Below the pieces are notes generated by a model, which saw only the letters and a list, made by a program, of their open reading frames with translations, was not told the origin of the DNA and ran no database searches. From NCBI RefSeq assembly GCF_004342845.1, contig NZ_SLXB01000009.1, forward strand, positions 1 through 64,000: a stretch of 64,000 nucleotides of DNA. The letters run 5' to 3'. Shown here piece by piece: positions 1 through 9,600 of the stretch. The number at the start of each line of letters is the position of its first letter. Within the stretch, counting starts at the first letter, position 1. This DNA comes from Prevotella heparinolytica. Its GTDB lineage: Bacteria > Bacteroidota > Bacteroidia > Bacteroidales > Bacteroidaceae. The position numbers were made by a program, and so were the translations under genes.

Positions 1-428
1 TACGATTTCAACAAGACTACTTTGAGTTACGAAACCACGTTTGCCCACACATAAATGAGGCAATATTTCACTTTTTATTGTATCTTTGTCCAACAAAGCG
101 TACATGGGGATGTTGTTATGAATGAGTTTGCTCACCCATAATATAACAATTTTAGCTATTAGTACGCTGTTTATCATTTGATCAATTAGTTTAAATCACT
201 TCTTAGTAAAAATCAAGAGAGCTTTTAGTAACGACAAATCAAGAGAGATATCATGAAGTATTTTTTATATACAAGACTCCTTGTACGGATGCATGAATGG
301 TTTTGCAACCGATTCCGGCAGAACACTTTTTCTTTGTCAATATGTGACTTTCTTTTTAATATATCTTATCCCGAATTGCAGCTTTATATGTACCCGAAAC
401 CCGGGATATGCGCAGGATAAGATTCTAT
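1..428. other. Left-edge stretch without a supported gene
   Basis: A TATCTTTG element at 81-88 resembles a Bacteroides -7 promoter box, but only very short reading frames follow it. A 55-codon frame at 253-420 on the plus strand starts ATGAAGTATTTT and converges on the end of the methyltransferase gene; I recognise nothing in it. The word aatcaagagag occurs twice (about 212 and 237). The stretch may hold the tail of a regulatory region or a gene relic. Confidence 0.4.
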
Positions 429-1136
429 CTACATTTTCAGATAAAAGTCTTTTGTCAGAGCGATATATTCTGTTGTATATTCATTATACTCTGTTTCGAT
501 GCATAGGCTTTCTTGTACACACTCTTTTTCTTGAAAGCTAAAGGCTAACAGAATGCGTCGACATGGTTTTCCGGGTTTGGTGAAAACCAGCATCCGGCGC
601 AATGGAAAAAGGCGACTGTCCCATGCCGCATCCATCACCATCTTTTCTGCTTCTGATGGAATGATGATGCTTATCATTCCTCCTTCTGTCAATAAACGTG
701 CCGCCTTCCGGAAGAGTGAGATGTAGTTCAATCCGCTTGCATGTCTCGCCATACATCGTTGCTTGTCAGGGCATTTCATGGCATCTACAAAATAAGGAGG
801 GTTAGATACTATGAGATCAAATTTATTCTCCGGATTGTATGTTTGAAAATCATGGCATATTACTTTTATTCTGTCGGCCCACGGAGAACGGAATACATTT
901 TCTGTGGCTTGTGTTACAGCGGCAAAATCGATTTCGAGGGCTATAATTCTAGCCTGCTTATTACGTTGAGCTAATTGCAAGGCAATCAAGCCTGTACCGG
1001 TTCCTACGTCCAGTACACATTTAACATCGTTCATCGGTGCCCAGGCTCCTAAAAGCACACCGTCTGTACCGACTTTCATGGCACATTTATCTTGTAAAAC
1101 AGTAAATTCTTTGAACTGAAAAGACGAATTCGACAT
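429..1136 (-). CDS. trmN6: tRNA1(Val) adenine-37 N6-methyltransferase
   Basis: A SAM-dependent methyltransferase predicted to N6-methylate A37 of tRNA1(Val). The N-terminal part FKEFTVLQDKCAMKVGTDG closely parallels E. coli YfiC/TrmN6, followed by the SAM-binding LDVGTGTGLIALQLA and the N6-adenine catalytic motif NPPY (in SNPPYF). The reading frame extends upstream to 1172, but the start at 1136 (MSNSSFQF) matches the family length of about 235-245 residues, so I chose it. The protein ends in TKDFYLKM, again like the family. It is divergent from lon and stands alone. The function is inferred from family similarity; the catalytic motif is seen directly. Confidence 0.9.
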   Translation of the reverse strand: MSNSSFQFKEFTVLQDKCAMKVGTDGVLLGAWAPMNDVKCVLDVGTGTGLIALQLAQRNKQARIIALEIDFAAVTQATENVFRSPWADRIKVICHDFQTYNPENKFDLIVSNPPYFVDAMKCPDKQRCMARHASGLNYISLFRKAARLLTEGGMISIIIPSEAEKMVMDAAWDSRLFPLRRMLVFTKPGKPCRRILLAFSFQEKECVQESLCIETEYNEYTTEYIALTKDFYLKM

Positions 1137-1308
1137 ATCTATCTTCTTAAAATCCGGCTCAAAAATAATCAAAGCCTATAAAACCGCCGCAAAAATGGTA
1201 CGGTTTTTGTCTTTTTAAAGAACGAATAACTTCCTATTATGAAGAAATAGATTAACTTTGCAGGCGCTTTATTGGCCTGTCAGTATGACATAAACTAAAA
1301 AGAAAGAA

Positions 1309-3780
1309 ATGAAGAAAAGAGATTATCTGAGTGATATCGAAAATAGAAGTGAAAACGCTTTCTCTGTAATTGCCGATTTTGAAGGGAGCGAAGAGCAATT
1401 GATGGATATTGAGGTTAAGGAAATATTGCCGATATTGCCTCTCCGGAACATGGTATTGTTTCCGGGCGTGTTTATGCCGGTATCTGTGGGGAGAAAGTCG
1501 TCTCTCAAGTTGGTACGTGAAGCCGAAAAAAGAAACTCCTACATAGCCGTAGTATGCCAGAAGATAGCCGAGACAGAGGCTCCATTGTTTGAAGATTTGC
1601 ATACCGTAGGCACTATTGCCAAGATAGTCCGTGTACTTGAAATGCCGGATCAGACCACTACCGTCATTCTTCAAGGCTCCAAACGCATGGAATTGAAAGA
1701 AATCACGGATACGGTTCCCTACTTGAAAGGACGCATAGATGCATTGAACGATGAGTTACCGGACAAAAAGGATAAAGAGTTTCAGGCGTTGGTAGAGGCG
1801 TGCAAAGATTTAACCGTACGCTACATCAAATCGTCCGAGATGTTTCCGCAAGACTCTGCATTTGCCATCAAGAATATCAACAATCCCATGTTCCTTGTCA
1901 ACTTCATCTGCACGAATCTTCCGCTTAAGAAAGATGAAAAGATAGAACTGTTGCATATCGACTCATTGCGAGCACGTTCTTATCGCTTGCTCGAAATACT
2001 GAATCGTGAAGTTCAGTTGGCCGAGATAAAGGAATCGATACAAATGCGCGCACGGGAAGACATAGACCAGCAGCAACGCGAATATTTCTTGCAACAACAG
2101 ATTAAAACCATCCAAGATGAGCTGGGAGGCAGTGGTCAGGAGCAGGAGATTGAAGAAATGCGCAAGAAAGCAGAGACCACAAAGTGGAGTAAAGAAGTGA
2201 AGGATGTTTTCCTGAAAGAAGTAGATAAACTGGAACGGACACATTCACAATCTCCGGATTACAGCGTGCAACTGAACTATTTGCAGACAATGCTTTCTCT
2301 GCCGTGGGGCGTATATACCGCGGATAATCTGAATCTTACCAATGCCGAAAAAACGCTGAACAAAGACCATTACGGTCTGGAAAAGGTGAAAGAGCGTATT
2401 CTGGAGCATCTTGCCGTACTGAAGTTGAAAGGTGATATGAAAGCCCCCATCATCTGTCTGTATGGACCTCCGGGCGTGGGAAAAACATCTTTAGGACGTT
2501 CTATAGCAGCAGCTTTGAAACGAAAATATATCCGCATGTCCTTAGGAGGAGTACACGATGAAGCCGAGATTCGAGGGCATCGCAAGACATATATCGGAGC
2601 AATGCCGGGACGAATCATCAAAAGCTTGATAAAAGCCGGTTCTTCCAATCCGGTATTTATTTTGGACGAGATAGACAAAGTGGGAGCCGACCGTCAAGGA
2701 GACCCCTCCTCTGCCCTGCTTGAAGTACTTGATCCGGAACAAAACACAACGTTTCATGACAACTTCTTGGATGTGGATTATGACCTGTCAAAGGTTATGT
2801 TCATTGCCACAGCCAATAACCTGAATACCATTCCCGCACCATTGCTCGACCGTATGGAGCTGATTGAGGTGAGCGGATACATCACTGAAGAGAAAATAGA
2901 GATCGCTCGCCGTCATTTGGTTCCGAAAGAGTTGGAAGCCAATGGCATGAAGAAGAACGACATCAAGATTCCGAAGAATACGCTGGAGAGCATCATAGAG
3001 AATTACACTCGTGAAAGCGGTGTGCGTGAATTGGAAAAGAAAATCGGAAAGATTCTTCGCAAGTCAGCACGTCAATATGCTACGGACGGTTACTTTACGA
3101 AGGCCGAAATAAAACCGGAAGACTTATATGAATTTCTTGGGTCACCGGAATACACTCGCGACAAATATCAAGGCAATGATTATGCCGGCGTGGTAATCGG
3201 CTTGGCATGGACAGCCGTGGGTGGCGAAATTCTCTTTGTGGAAACCAGCCTGAGCCGTGGCAAGGGCGGACGTCTGACACTAACCGGAAACTTGGGAGAT
3301 GTGATGAAAGAGTCTGCCATGTTGGCGCTGGAATACATTAAAGCACATGCATCCCTATTGCATCTTGAAGAAGAAATATTTGATAACTGGAATATTCATG
3401 TACATGTGCCCGAAGGAGCCATTCCGAAAGACGGTCCGTCGGCAGGTATCACGATGGCGACTTCTCTGGCGTCTGCACTTACGCAAAGAAAAGTGAAAGC
3501 CAATCTTGCAATGACAGGAGAGATAACCTTACGAGGCAAAGTGCTTCCGGTGGGCGGCATCAAAGAGAAAATCTTAGCTGCCAAGCGCGCCGGCATCAAA
3601 GAAATAATCTTAAGCGATGAGAATCGCAAGAACATAGACGAAATACAAGACATATATCTGAAAGGACTTGTTTTCCATTATGTGAAAGACATAAAAGAGG
3701 TGTTTGCCATTGCCTTGACCGATGAAAAGGTAGCCGATGCCATTGACTTGTCCATAAAAAAAGAGAAGAAAGAAGAATGA
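1309..3780 (+). CDS. lon: ATP-dependent protease Lon
   Basis: An 823-residue cytoplasmic AAA+ serine protease that degrades misfolded and short-lived regulatory proteins. Visible in order: an N-terminal LON substrate-binding domain (about residues 37-240, [15 protein letters not shown]), a helical linker, a Walker A motif GPPGVGKT at 386-393, Walker [11 protein letters not shown], and the protease domain with catalytic Ser711 in KDGPSAG and a lysine in GGIKEK (Lys754 by spacing to E. coli). The length is normal for LonA. A TAACTTTG box at 1253-1260 could be its -7 promoter element. Its stop overlaps the tgt start by 4 bases (ATGA), so the two are probably translationally coupled. Confidence 0.97.
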   Translation: MKKRDYLSDIENRSENAFSVIADFEGSEEQLMDIEVKEILPILPLRNMVLFPGVFMPVSVGRKSSLKLVREAEKRNSYIAVVCQKIAETEAPLFEDLHTVGTIAKIVRVLEMPDQTTTVILQGSKRMELKEITDTVPYLKGRIDALNDELPDKKDKEFQALVEACKDLTVRYIKSSEMFPQDSAFAIKNINNPMFLVNFICTNLPLKKDEKIELLHIDSLRARSYRLLEILNREVQLAEIKESIQMRAREDIDQQQREYFLQQQIKTIQDELGGSGQEQEIEEMRKKAETTKWSKEVKDVFLKEVDKLERTHSQSPDYSVQLNYLQTMLSLPWGVYTADNLNLTNAEKTLNKDHYGLEKVKERILEHLAVLKLKGDMKAPIICLYGPPGVGKTSLGRSIAAALKRKYIRMSLGGVHDEAEIRGHRKTYIGAMPGRIIKSLIKAGSSNPVFILDEIDKVGADRQGDPSSALLEVLDPEQNTTFHDNFLDVDYDLSKVMFIATANNLNTIPAPLLDRMELIEVSGYITEEKIEIARRHLVPKELEANGMKKNDIKIPKNTLESIIENYTRESGVRELEKKIGKILRKSARQYATDGYFTKAEIKPEDLYEFLGSPEYTRDKYQGNDYAGVVIGLAWTAVGGEILFVETSLSRGKGGRLTLTGNLGDVMKESAMLALEYIKAHASLLHLEEEIFDNWNIHVHVPEGAIPKDGPSAGITMATSLASALTQRKVKANLAMTGEITLRGKVLPVGGIKEKILAAKRAGIKEIILSDENRKNIDEIQDIYLKGLVFHYVKDIKEVFAIALTDEKVADAIDLSIKKEKKEE

Positions 3781-4907
3781 CGTTCGAATTACAATATACA
3801 GACAGCAAAACGAATGCTCGTGCCGGATTGATTACGACCGACCACGGACAGATTGAAACACCAATCTTTATGCCTGTGGGTACGGTGGGGACTGTGAAAG
3901 GCGTACACATACCCGAATTGAAAGATGACATAAAGGCGCAAATCATATTAGGCAACACGTATCATCTTTACCTGCGTCCGGGACTGGAAGTGATTGAAAA
4001 AGCCGGCGGCCTGCATAAGTTTAATGGTTTTGACCGTCCTATGCTGACGGACAGCGGTGGCTTTCAGGTGTTTTCGCTATCCGGCATTCGTAAACTACGC
4101 GAAGAAGGTGCAGAGTTCCGTTCTCATATCGACGGTAGCAAACACATCTTTACACCGGAAAAAGTGATGGATATAGAACGAACTATCGGTGCGGATATCA
4201 TGATGGCTTTTGACGAATGTCCTCCCGGAGATTCCGACTATGAATATGCCAAGAAATCTTTGGGCTTGACACATCGCTGGCTGGATCGTTGTATCAAACG
4301 TTTCAATGAGACCGAGCCGAAATATGGATACCGACAATCATTATTCCCCATTGTACAAGGTTGTGTCTATAAAGACCTTCGCACACAATCTGCCGAGTTC
4401 GTGGCCTCCAAAGATGCCGATGGAAATGCCATCGGCGGATTAGCGGTAGGCGAACCCGTAGATAAGATGTACGAAATGATAGAGTTGGTGAACGGGATTC
4501 TTCCCAAAGACAAACCGCGCTATCTGATGGGAGTAGGAACACCGGTGAATATACTGGAAGGTATCGAGCGCGGAGTCGATATGTTTGACTGTGTAATGCC
4601 TACCCGCAATGGACGTAACGGCATGTTGTTTACTAAAGACGGTATCATCAACATGCGCAACAAAAAATGGGAAACAGACTTCTCTCCTATCGAAACTGAC
4701 GGTGCATCATACGTAGATACTTTATATAGTAAAGCTTATTTGCGCCACTTGTTTCATGCTCAAGAATTATTGGCCATGCAAATAGCATCTATTCATAATT
4801 TGGCATTCTACTTGTGGTTGGTGGGCGAAGCTCGTAAACACATCATTGCCGGCGACTTCGCTACATGGAAACCAATGATGGTAAAACGTGTATCGACAAG
4901 ATTATGA
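3777..4907 (+). CDS. tgt: tRNA-guanine transglycosylase
   Basis: A 376-residue enzyme that exchanges guanine-34 for the queuosine precursor in GUN-anticodon tRNAs. The family signatures are clear: LTDSGGFQVFSLS, the GGLAVGEP loop, YLMGVGTP and the nucleophile region DMFDCVMPTRNGRNG. One oddity is visible. The usual C-terminal zinc site CxCxxC is absent: the corresponding stretch reads TDGASYVDTLYSKAYLRHLF, with only the later IHN histidine kept. I recall similar sequences in other Bacteroidetes, so this is probably a lineage trait rather than decay. It overlaps lon upstream and the permease downstream by ATGA each, forming a tight three-gene operon. Confidence 0.95.
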   Translation: MTFELQYTDSKTNARAGLITTDHGQIETPIFMPVGTVGTVKGVHIPELKDDIKAQIILGNTYHLYLRPGLEVIEKAGGLHKFNGFDRPMLTDSGGFQVFSLSGIRKLREEGAEFRSHIDGSKHIFTPEKVMDIERTIGADIMMAFDECPPGDSDYEYAKKSLGLTHRWLDRCIKRFNETEPKYGYRQSLFPIVQGCVYKDLRTQSAEFVASKDADGNAIGGLAVGEPVDKMYEMIELVNGILPKDKPRYLMGVGTPVNILEGIERGVDMFDCVMPTRNGRNGMLFTKDGIINMRNKKWETDFSPIETDGASYVDTLYSKAYLRHLFHAQELLAMQIASIHNLAFYLWLVGEARKHIIAGDFATWKPMMVKRVSTRL

Positions 4908-6040
4908 AAAAGACGCATCGGAAAATCTGGGAAGATATAAAGCTGCCGAAAGGTAAATTCTTGAAGCGGCTGGATTGGTACATCATCAAGAAGTTTCTCG
5001 GTACATACGTATTTGCCATTGCATTGATTATTTCAATTGCGGTGGTATTTGACTTTAATGAGAAGATGGACCGTTTCATGTCTCACGAAGCTCCGTGGAG
5101 TGCCATTATCTTCGACTATTATTTAAATTTCATTCCCTATTTCGCCAACCTGTTCAGTCCGCTGTTCGTATTTATTGCCGTCATCTTCTTTACTTCCAAG
5201 TTGGCCGAAAATTCCGAAATCATTGCCATGTTCTCCACGGGTATGAGTTTCAAGCGTATGTTGCGTCCGTATATGGTGTCGGCGGCCATTATTGCGGTTG
5301 TGACATTCGGTTTAGGTTCTTATGTTATTCCTAAAGGCAGTGTGATACGTATCAATTTTGAAGATAAGTATTATAAATCCCGTAAAGCAAATACGGCACG
5401 AAACATTCAGTTAGAAGTGGATACGGGAGTTATAGCCTATATCGAACGTTTTGAAGATTATAGTAAAACCGGTTATCGCTTTTCTTTGGATAAGTTCAAT
5501 GACAAGCAGTTGATTTCTCATCTTACGGCACGTTCCATCACGTATGACACAACTTCCGTACATAAATGGACTGTTAAAGATTACATGATTCGCCAAATGG
5601 ATGGCATGAAGGAAAGTATCACAAAAGGTGATCAAATAGATACTGTTCTTTTTATGGAACCTGCCGATTTTCTTATCATGAAGAATCAGCAGGAGATGTT
5701 GACCAGTCCTCAACTGAGCGAATACATAGATCGCCAACGGCAACGAGGGTTTGCCAACATCAAAGAGTTTGAGATAGAATACCACAAACGAGTTGCCATG
5801 TCGTTTGCTTCTTTTATTTTAACTCTGATAGGTGTCTCTTTGTCTTCAAAGAAAACAAAAGGAGGAATGGGATTGCATTTAGGAATAGGCTTGGCTCTGA
5901 GTTTTTCTTATATCCTTTTCCAGACCATTGCTTCTACCTTCGCCGTGAATGGAAATGTGCCTCCAATTATTGCAGTTTGGATTCCTAATCTGCTGTACGC
6001 TTTCATTGCGTTTTATTTGTACAGAAAAGCTCCCAAATAA
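4904..6040 (+). CDS. LptF/LptG-family lipopolysaccharide export permease
   Basis: An inner-membrane permease of the YjgP/YjgQ (LptF/LptG) family, which with the LptB ATPase extracts lipopolysaccharide from the inner membrane. An upstream in-frame ATG exists at 4865, but ATG 4904 overlaps the tgt stop as ATGA and gives the usual N-terminus LDWYIIKKFLGTYVFAIALI, so it is preferred. The sequence shows hydrophobic segments near the N-terminus, a long periplasmic middle region, and three C-terminal membrane helices, typical of the family. It ends in a strong hairpin 10 bases downstream. Whether it is LptF or LptG cannot be decided from this window. Confidence 0.85.
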   Translation: MKKTHRKIWEDIKLPKGKFLKRLDWYIIKKFLGTYVFAIALIISIAVVFDFNEKMDRFMSHEAPWSAIIFDYYLNFIPYFANLFSPLFVFIAVIFFTSKLAENSEIIAMFSTGMSFKRMLRPYMVSAAIIAVVTFGLGSYVIPKGSVIRINFEDKYYKSRKANTARNIQLEVDTGVIAYIERFEDYSKTGYRFSLDKFNDKQLISHLTARSITYDTTSVHKWTVKDYMIRQMDGMKESITKGDQIDTVLFMEPADFLIMKNQQEMLTSPQLSEYIDRQRQRGFANIKEFEIEYHKRVAMSFASFILTLIGVSLSSKKTKGGMGLHLGIGLALSFSYILFQTIASTFAVNGNVPPIIAVWIPNLLYAFIAFYLYRKAPK

Positions 6041-6050
6041 GAAAGAAAGT

Positions 6051-6112
6051 GTCTGAATGAACTGCACCCCAGAAGTTTTGTGTCTAACTTTTGGGGTGCA
6101 GTTCATTCAGAC
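6051..6112. repeat. Long palindrome, terminator or abutted IS ends
   Basis: Perfect 20-bp arms (6051-6070 and 6093-6112) continue into a partly paired loop. The structure lies between the permease and the convergent proS, so it could terminate transcription from both sides. Each arm also reads TGAACTGCACCCCA outward-in, which resembles the terminal inverted repeats of IS150-group IS3-family elements from memory. Confidence 0.7.
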
Positions 6113-6119
6113 AGCCCCT

Positions 6120-6185
6120 TACTTGTATAAGTGTAGGCCTGCGCTTGTACAAGCGTAAGCCTACAACAAGTAAGGGGTATAATCA
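6120..6185. repeat. 22-bp periodic palindromic repeat (short array)
   Basis: Two clear 22-bp units and a decayed third start at 6120, 6142 and 6164. The core is CTTGTACAAG with flanking gtgtaggc/gtaagcct words. The outer arms CCCCTTACTTGT and ACAAGTAAGGGG pair across the whole block. The same core recurs in the array at about 51.9 kb. Confidence 0.75.
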
Positions 6186-6394
6186 GAAAGGGATATAATC
6201 AACCGACAACCTTTCAGAAGTGCCCCGCATTTTGAATTATCTCCGGCAAAACATCTTGTGTTATATATCGTAACTAAAAAAACATAAAGATACTTTGATA
6301 CATCTCAATGAAGTTGTCATATATCGCGAGGCATACTACACCGGCAATGCCGGAATTTTATACTTCAAGAATAGCTTCTGAAATAAAAATCGTG

Positions 6395-7888
6395 TCAATA
6401 GGAACGTGCGAAAATCACACGGCAGGCCGAAGGCTTGCCCGTTACCATGCACTTGCCCGGTTCTTTGTCGCCGGGAAGAAAGGATTCGAACGGTATGCAA
6501 CGAATGGTGGCTTTCGTCTCTTCCTTGATTTTCTCCTCCGTCTCGGTGGTACCATCCCAATGAGCCAGTACAAAACCGCCTTCTTCAATCTTCTGTTTGA
6601 ATTCGTCGTAGCTGTCTGCACTGCTGATACGGCTGTTGCGATAGTCAAGGGCTTTTTTGTAGATGTTAGCCTGAATCTCTTCAAGCAAATTCTTTACGTA
6701 TTCCTCGATCCCTTCGCACGAACACGTCTCTTTCTCCAGTGTGTCACGACGCATAACCTCCATCGTATTGTTCTCCAAGTCGCGGCCACCCATCACGAGA
6801 CGCACGGGTACACCTTTCACCTCATAATCGGCAAACTTGAAGCCCGGACGCTTATTGTCGGCATTGTCATACTTCACCGAGATGCCCATCGCCTTCAACT
6901 TAGATACAATGCCTGCCACCTTCTCGTCAATCTTTGCCAGCATCTCGGCATTCTTATAGATGGGCACGATGACTACCTGTATGGGGGCGAGATGTGGAGG
7001 CAATACCAGTCCGTTGTCGTCGGAATGGGTCATGATAAGAGCACCCATCAGCCGGGTAGAAACACCCCAAGAGGTAGCCCACACATATTCCAGCTTGTTC
7101 TCCTTATTGACGAACTGCACGTCGAATGCCTTGGCAAAGTTCTGTCCGAGGAAGTGGGACGTACCGCTTTGCAAGGCTTTGCCGTCCTGCATCATCGCCT
7201 CGATGGTATAAGTGTCCAGCGCACCGGCAAAACGTTCGTTAGCCGATTTCACACCTTTTACCACGGGCACCGCCATATACTTCTCGGCAAAGTCGGCATA
7301 TACGTTCAGCATCTTTACCGCTTCGGCCTCGGCTTCTTCACGGGTGGCGTGTGCCGTATGCCCTTCCTGCCACAAGAACTCGGCAGTGCGGAGGAACAGT
7401 CGGGTACGCATTTCCCAACGGAACACGTTGGCCCATTGGTTGCACAAGATAGGCAAATCCCTGTATGAATTGATCCAATTCTTATAAGTATTCCAGATAA
7501 TGGTTTCGGACGTGGGACGGATAATGAGCTCTTCTTCCAGCTTCGCGGCAGGGTCTACTACCACTCCACCGCCATTCGGGTCGTTCTTCAGGCGATAATG
7601 CGTCACTACGGCGCACTCTTTGGCAAAACCTTCCACATGTTCCGCCTCGCGGCTGAGGAATGATTTCGGAATAAGTAAGGGGAAATAAGCATTGACGTGT
7701 CCCGTTTCCTTGAACATATCGTCCAGTTGACGCTGCATTTTCTCCCAGATAGCGTATCCGTAAGGCTTAATCACCATACAGCCGCGCACAGCCGATTGCT
7801 CTGCCAAATCGGCCTTTACCACCAACTCGTTATACCACTGAGAATAGTTCTCACTACGCTTGGTCAGGTCTTTCAATTCTACTGCCAT
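6395..7888 (-). CDS. proS: Prolyl-tRNA synthetase
   Basis: A 497-residue class II aminoacyl-tRNA synthetase charging tRNA-Pro. The length and sequence fit the archaeal/eukaryotic-type (short, no editing insertion) ProS found in Bacteroidetes. Visible motifs are motif 1 around [14 protein letters not shown], motif 2 in RPTSETIIW followed by [19 protein letters not shown], the proline-site TAHATREEA segment, and motif 3 at [19 protein letters not shown]. The anticodon-binding domain follows ([14 protein letters not shown]), then a C-terminal extension ending RVIFARSY. It is single, minus strand, and convergent with the lptG-like gene. The 386-aa plus-strand frame over it is a shadow. Confidence 0.96.
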   Translation of the reverse strand: MAVELKDLTKRSENYSQWYNELVVKADLAEQSAVRGCMVIKPYGYAIWEKMQRQLDDMFKETGHVNAYFPLLIPKSFLSREAEHVEGFAKECAVVTHYRLKNDPNGGGVVVDPAAKLEEELIIRPTSETIIWNTYKNWINSYRDLPILCNQWANVFRWEMRTRLFLRTAEFLWQEGHTAHATREEAEAEAVKMLNVYADFAEKYMAVPVVKGVKSANERFAGALDTYTIEAMMQDGKALQSGTSHFLGQNFAKAFDVQFVNKENKLEYVWATSWGVSTRLMGALIMTHSDDNGLVLPPHLAPIQVVIVPIYKNAEMLAKIDEKVAGIVSKLKAMGISVKYDNADNKRPGFKFADYEVKGVPVRLVMGGRDLENNTMEVMRRDTLEKETCSCEGIEEYVKNLLEEIQANIYKKALDYRNSRISSADSYDEFKQKIEEGGFVLAHWDGTTETEEKIKEETKATIRCIPFESFLPGDKEPGKCMVTGKPSACRVIFARSY

Positions 7889-8042
7889 TCTATTTTGTTT
7901 TTAAAGTTTTCGTTGATTTATCCAAACGGTCGGCAAAAATACATATTTTAAACGTAGTCTTCAAATTTACAATAAAGTTTATGTACTTGAGAGTCTGTTT
8001 AAAATTTCCCCATGCTCCACCTTCCCTTTCATTTCTTTCCAT

Positions 8043-8050
8043 TATCTTTG
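8043..8050 (+). promoter_or_regulatory. Candidate -7 box for cobQ
   Basis: An exact TATCTTTG match to the Bacteroides -7 element (TAnnTTTG) lies 20 bases before the preferred cobQ ATG at 8071. No cobalamin riboswitch is visible between this promoter and the gene, unlike the operon at 14.7 kb. Confidence 0.55.
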
Positions 8051-8070
8051 TCCTCCCTAAACAGAAAAAT

Positions 8071-9600
8071 ATGGAGAAACTTCATCCGATCATGTTTGCC
8101 GGAACAGGCAGTGACGTAGGAAAGAGTATCATTGCCGCCGCCTTTTGCCGCATCTTTAAGCAAGACGGCTACCGGCCGGCACCGTTCAAGGCACAGAACA
8201 TGGCTCTGAATTCTTATGCCACCCCCGATGGACTGGAGATAGGACGTGCACAAGCCGTGCAAGCCGAGGCTGCCGGCGTGCCTTGTCACACGGATATGAA
8301 TCCGCTGTTGCTGAAACCGCAATCGGACCATACATCGCAGGTGGTGCTTAACGGCCGTCCCATAGGTAACCGCAATGCTTACGACTATTTCCGCAAAGAA
8401 GGGCGCGAAGAGCTTCGCAGTGAAGTCTGCGCTGCTTACAACCGCCTTGCCGCCCGCTATAATCCGGTGGTACTGGAAGGTGCAGGCAGTATCTCCGAAA
8501 TCAATCTTCGGGATACAGACCTTGTGAATCTCCCAATGGCATTGCATGCCGGAGCCGATGTGATTCTTGTGGGCGACATCGACCGGGGGGGCGTATTTGC
8601 CAGTGTCTACGGTTCGCTGATGCTGCTTCGGCCTCACGAACGTCGGTGCATCAAGGGCATCCTTATCAATAAGTTTCGCGGAGATATCCGCTTGTTCGAG
8701 TCGGGTGTCAAGATGCTGGAGGAGCTTTGTGGCATCCCCGTAATAGGTGTGGTTCCCTATTACAAAGATATCTATATTGAAGAAGAAGATAGTGTGGCAT
8801 TGGCCTCCAAGTCGGTACGTGCCGAACAAGGAAAGGTGAACGTGGCCGTAATCCTGCTCCGGCATCTCAGTAATTTTACCGATTTCAACGTGCTTGAACG
8901 CGACCCGCGCGTACATCTGTTTTATACCAATAATGTGGATGAATTGTCCAAAGCCGATATCATTCTTTTGCCGGGCAGCAAGAGTACGCTCGACGACCTC
9001 TATGAACTGCGTCGCAACGGTGTGGCTGCCGCCATTATCCGCGCCCATCGCGAAGGAGCCACCGTCATGGGTATATGCGGCGGCTATCAAATGATGGGCC
9101 AAGAGGTGCTCGACCCAGAACACGTGGAAGGCGACATAGAACGTCTGCCCGGCCTCGGACTGCTGCCCGTAAGCACACGCATGACAGCAGAGAAGGTGAC
9201 GAGACAGATACGACTCAGGGTAGCCGGAAAATGGAAAACGGAAAACGGAAAACAGAGAAGGGAGGAGGGATTTCCGCTATCGGGATATGAGATTCACATG
9301 GGAGCTACAGTCCCTGTGAAAGGGGCCTTCGCCTCGCCTCTGAACCTGCTGGAAGACGGTACTGCCGACGGATACTCCGTTGACGACACCTGCATGGGTA
9401 CATACGTTCACGGCATACTCGATAATCCGGAGTTCATCGACTTGCTGTTGCACCGCTTTGCCGGCAAACTGTCTGCAACCACCGAAGCATTCGATTACCG
9501 TAAATTTAAAGAAGAACAATACGATAAGCTGGCCGACTACGTGCGCCGTCATGTCGACATGACGCTTGTCTACAAAATACTGACAGAAAACCATGATTGA
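8071..9600 (+). CDS. cobQ: Cobyric acid synthase (CobQ/CbiP)
   Basis: A 509-residue glutamine-dependent amidotransferase that amidates side chains b, d, e and g of adenosylcobyrinate a,c-diamide. The start at 8071 (MEKLHPIMFAGTGSDVGKS) is chosen over an in-frame ATG at 7981 because it fits the family and the TATCTTTG box. The N-terminal half is a dethiobiotin-synthetase-like ATP domain with the P-loop GTGSDVGKS. The C-terminal half is a class I glutamine amidotransferase with the nucleophile Cys in GICGGYQMMG and the histidine of YVHGIL. A short insertion at about residues 385-398 is coded by a 7-bp tandem repeat. The 3' end overlaps cobD by 8 bases, indicating coupling. Confidence 0.96.
   Translation: MEKLHPIMFAGTGSDVGKSIIAAAFCRIFKQDGYRPAPFKAQNMALNSYATPDGLEIGRAQAVQAEAAGVPCHTDMNPLLLKPQSDHTSQVVLNGRPIGNRNAYDYFRKEGREELRSEVCAAYNRLAARYNPVVLEGAGSISEINLRDTDLVNLPMALHAGADVILVGDIDRGGVFASVYGSLMLLRPHERRCIKGILINKFRGDIRLFESGVKMLEELCGIPVIGVVPYYKDIYIEEEDSVALASKSVRAEQGKVNVAVILLRHLSNFTDFNVLERDPRVHLFYTNNVDELSKADIILLPGSKSTLDDLYELRRNGVAAAIIRAHREGATVMGICGGYQMMGQEVLDPEHVEGDIERLPGLGLLPVSTRMTAEKVTRQIRLRVAGKWKTENGKQRREEGFPLSGYEIHMGATVPVKGAFASPLNLLEDGTADGYSVDDTCMGTYVHGILDNPEFIDLLLHRFAGKLSATTEAFDYRKFKEEQYDKLADYVRRHVDMTLVYKILTENHD
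9226..9253 (+). repeat. Heptanucleotide tandem repeat inside cobQ
   Basis: Four 7-bp units (ggaaaat, then ggaaaac three times) lie in the coding sequence between the ATPase and amidotransferase parts of CobQ. The unit length is not a multiple of three, so gain or loss of one unit would shift the frame. Confidence 0.85.

Noticed and set aside
281-541. 86-codon plus-strand frame near the left edge
   Set aside because: Its second half lies antisense to trmN6 and it has no recognisable features.
6308-7468. Long plus-strand frame of 386 codons
   Set aside because: It lies antisense to proS, which has full motif support; the frame has no recognisable domain.
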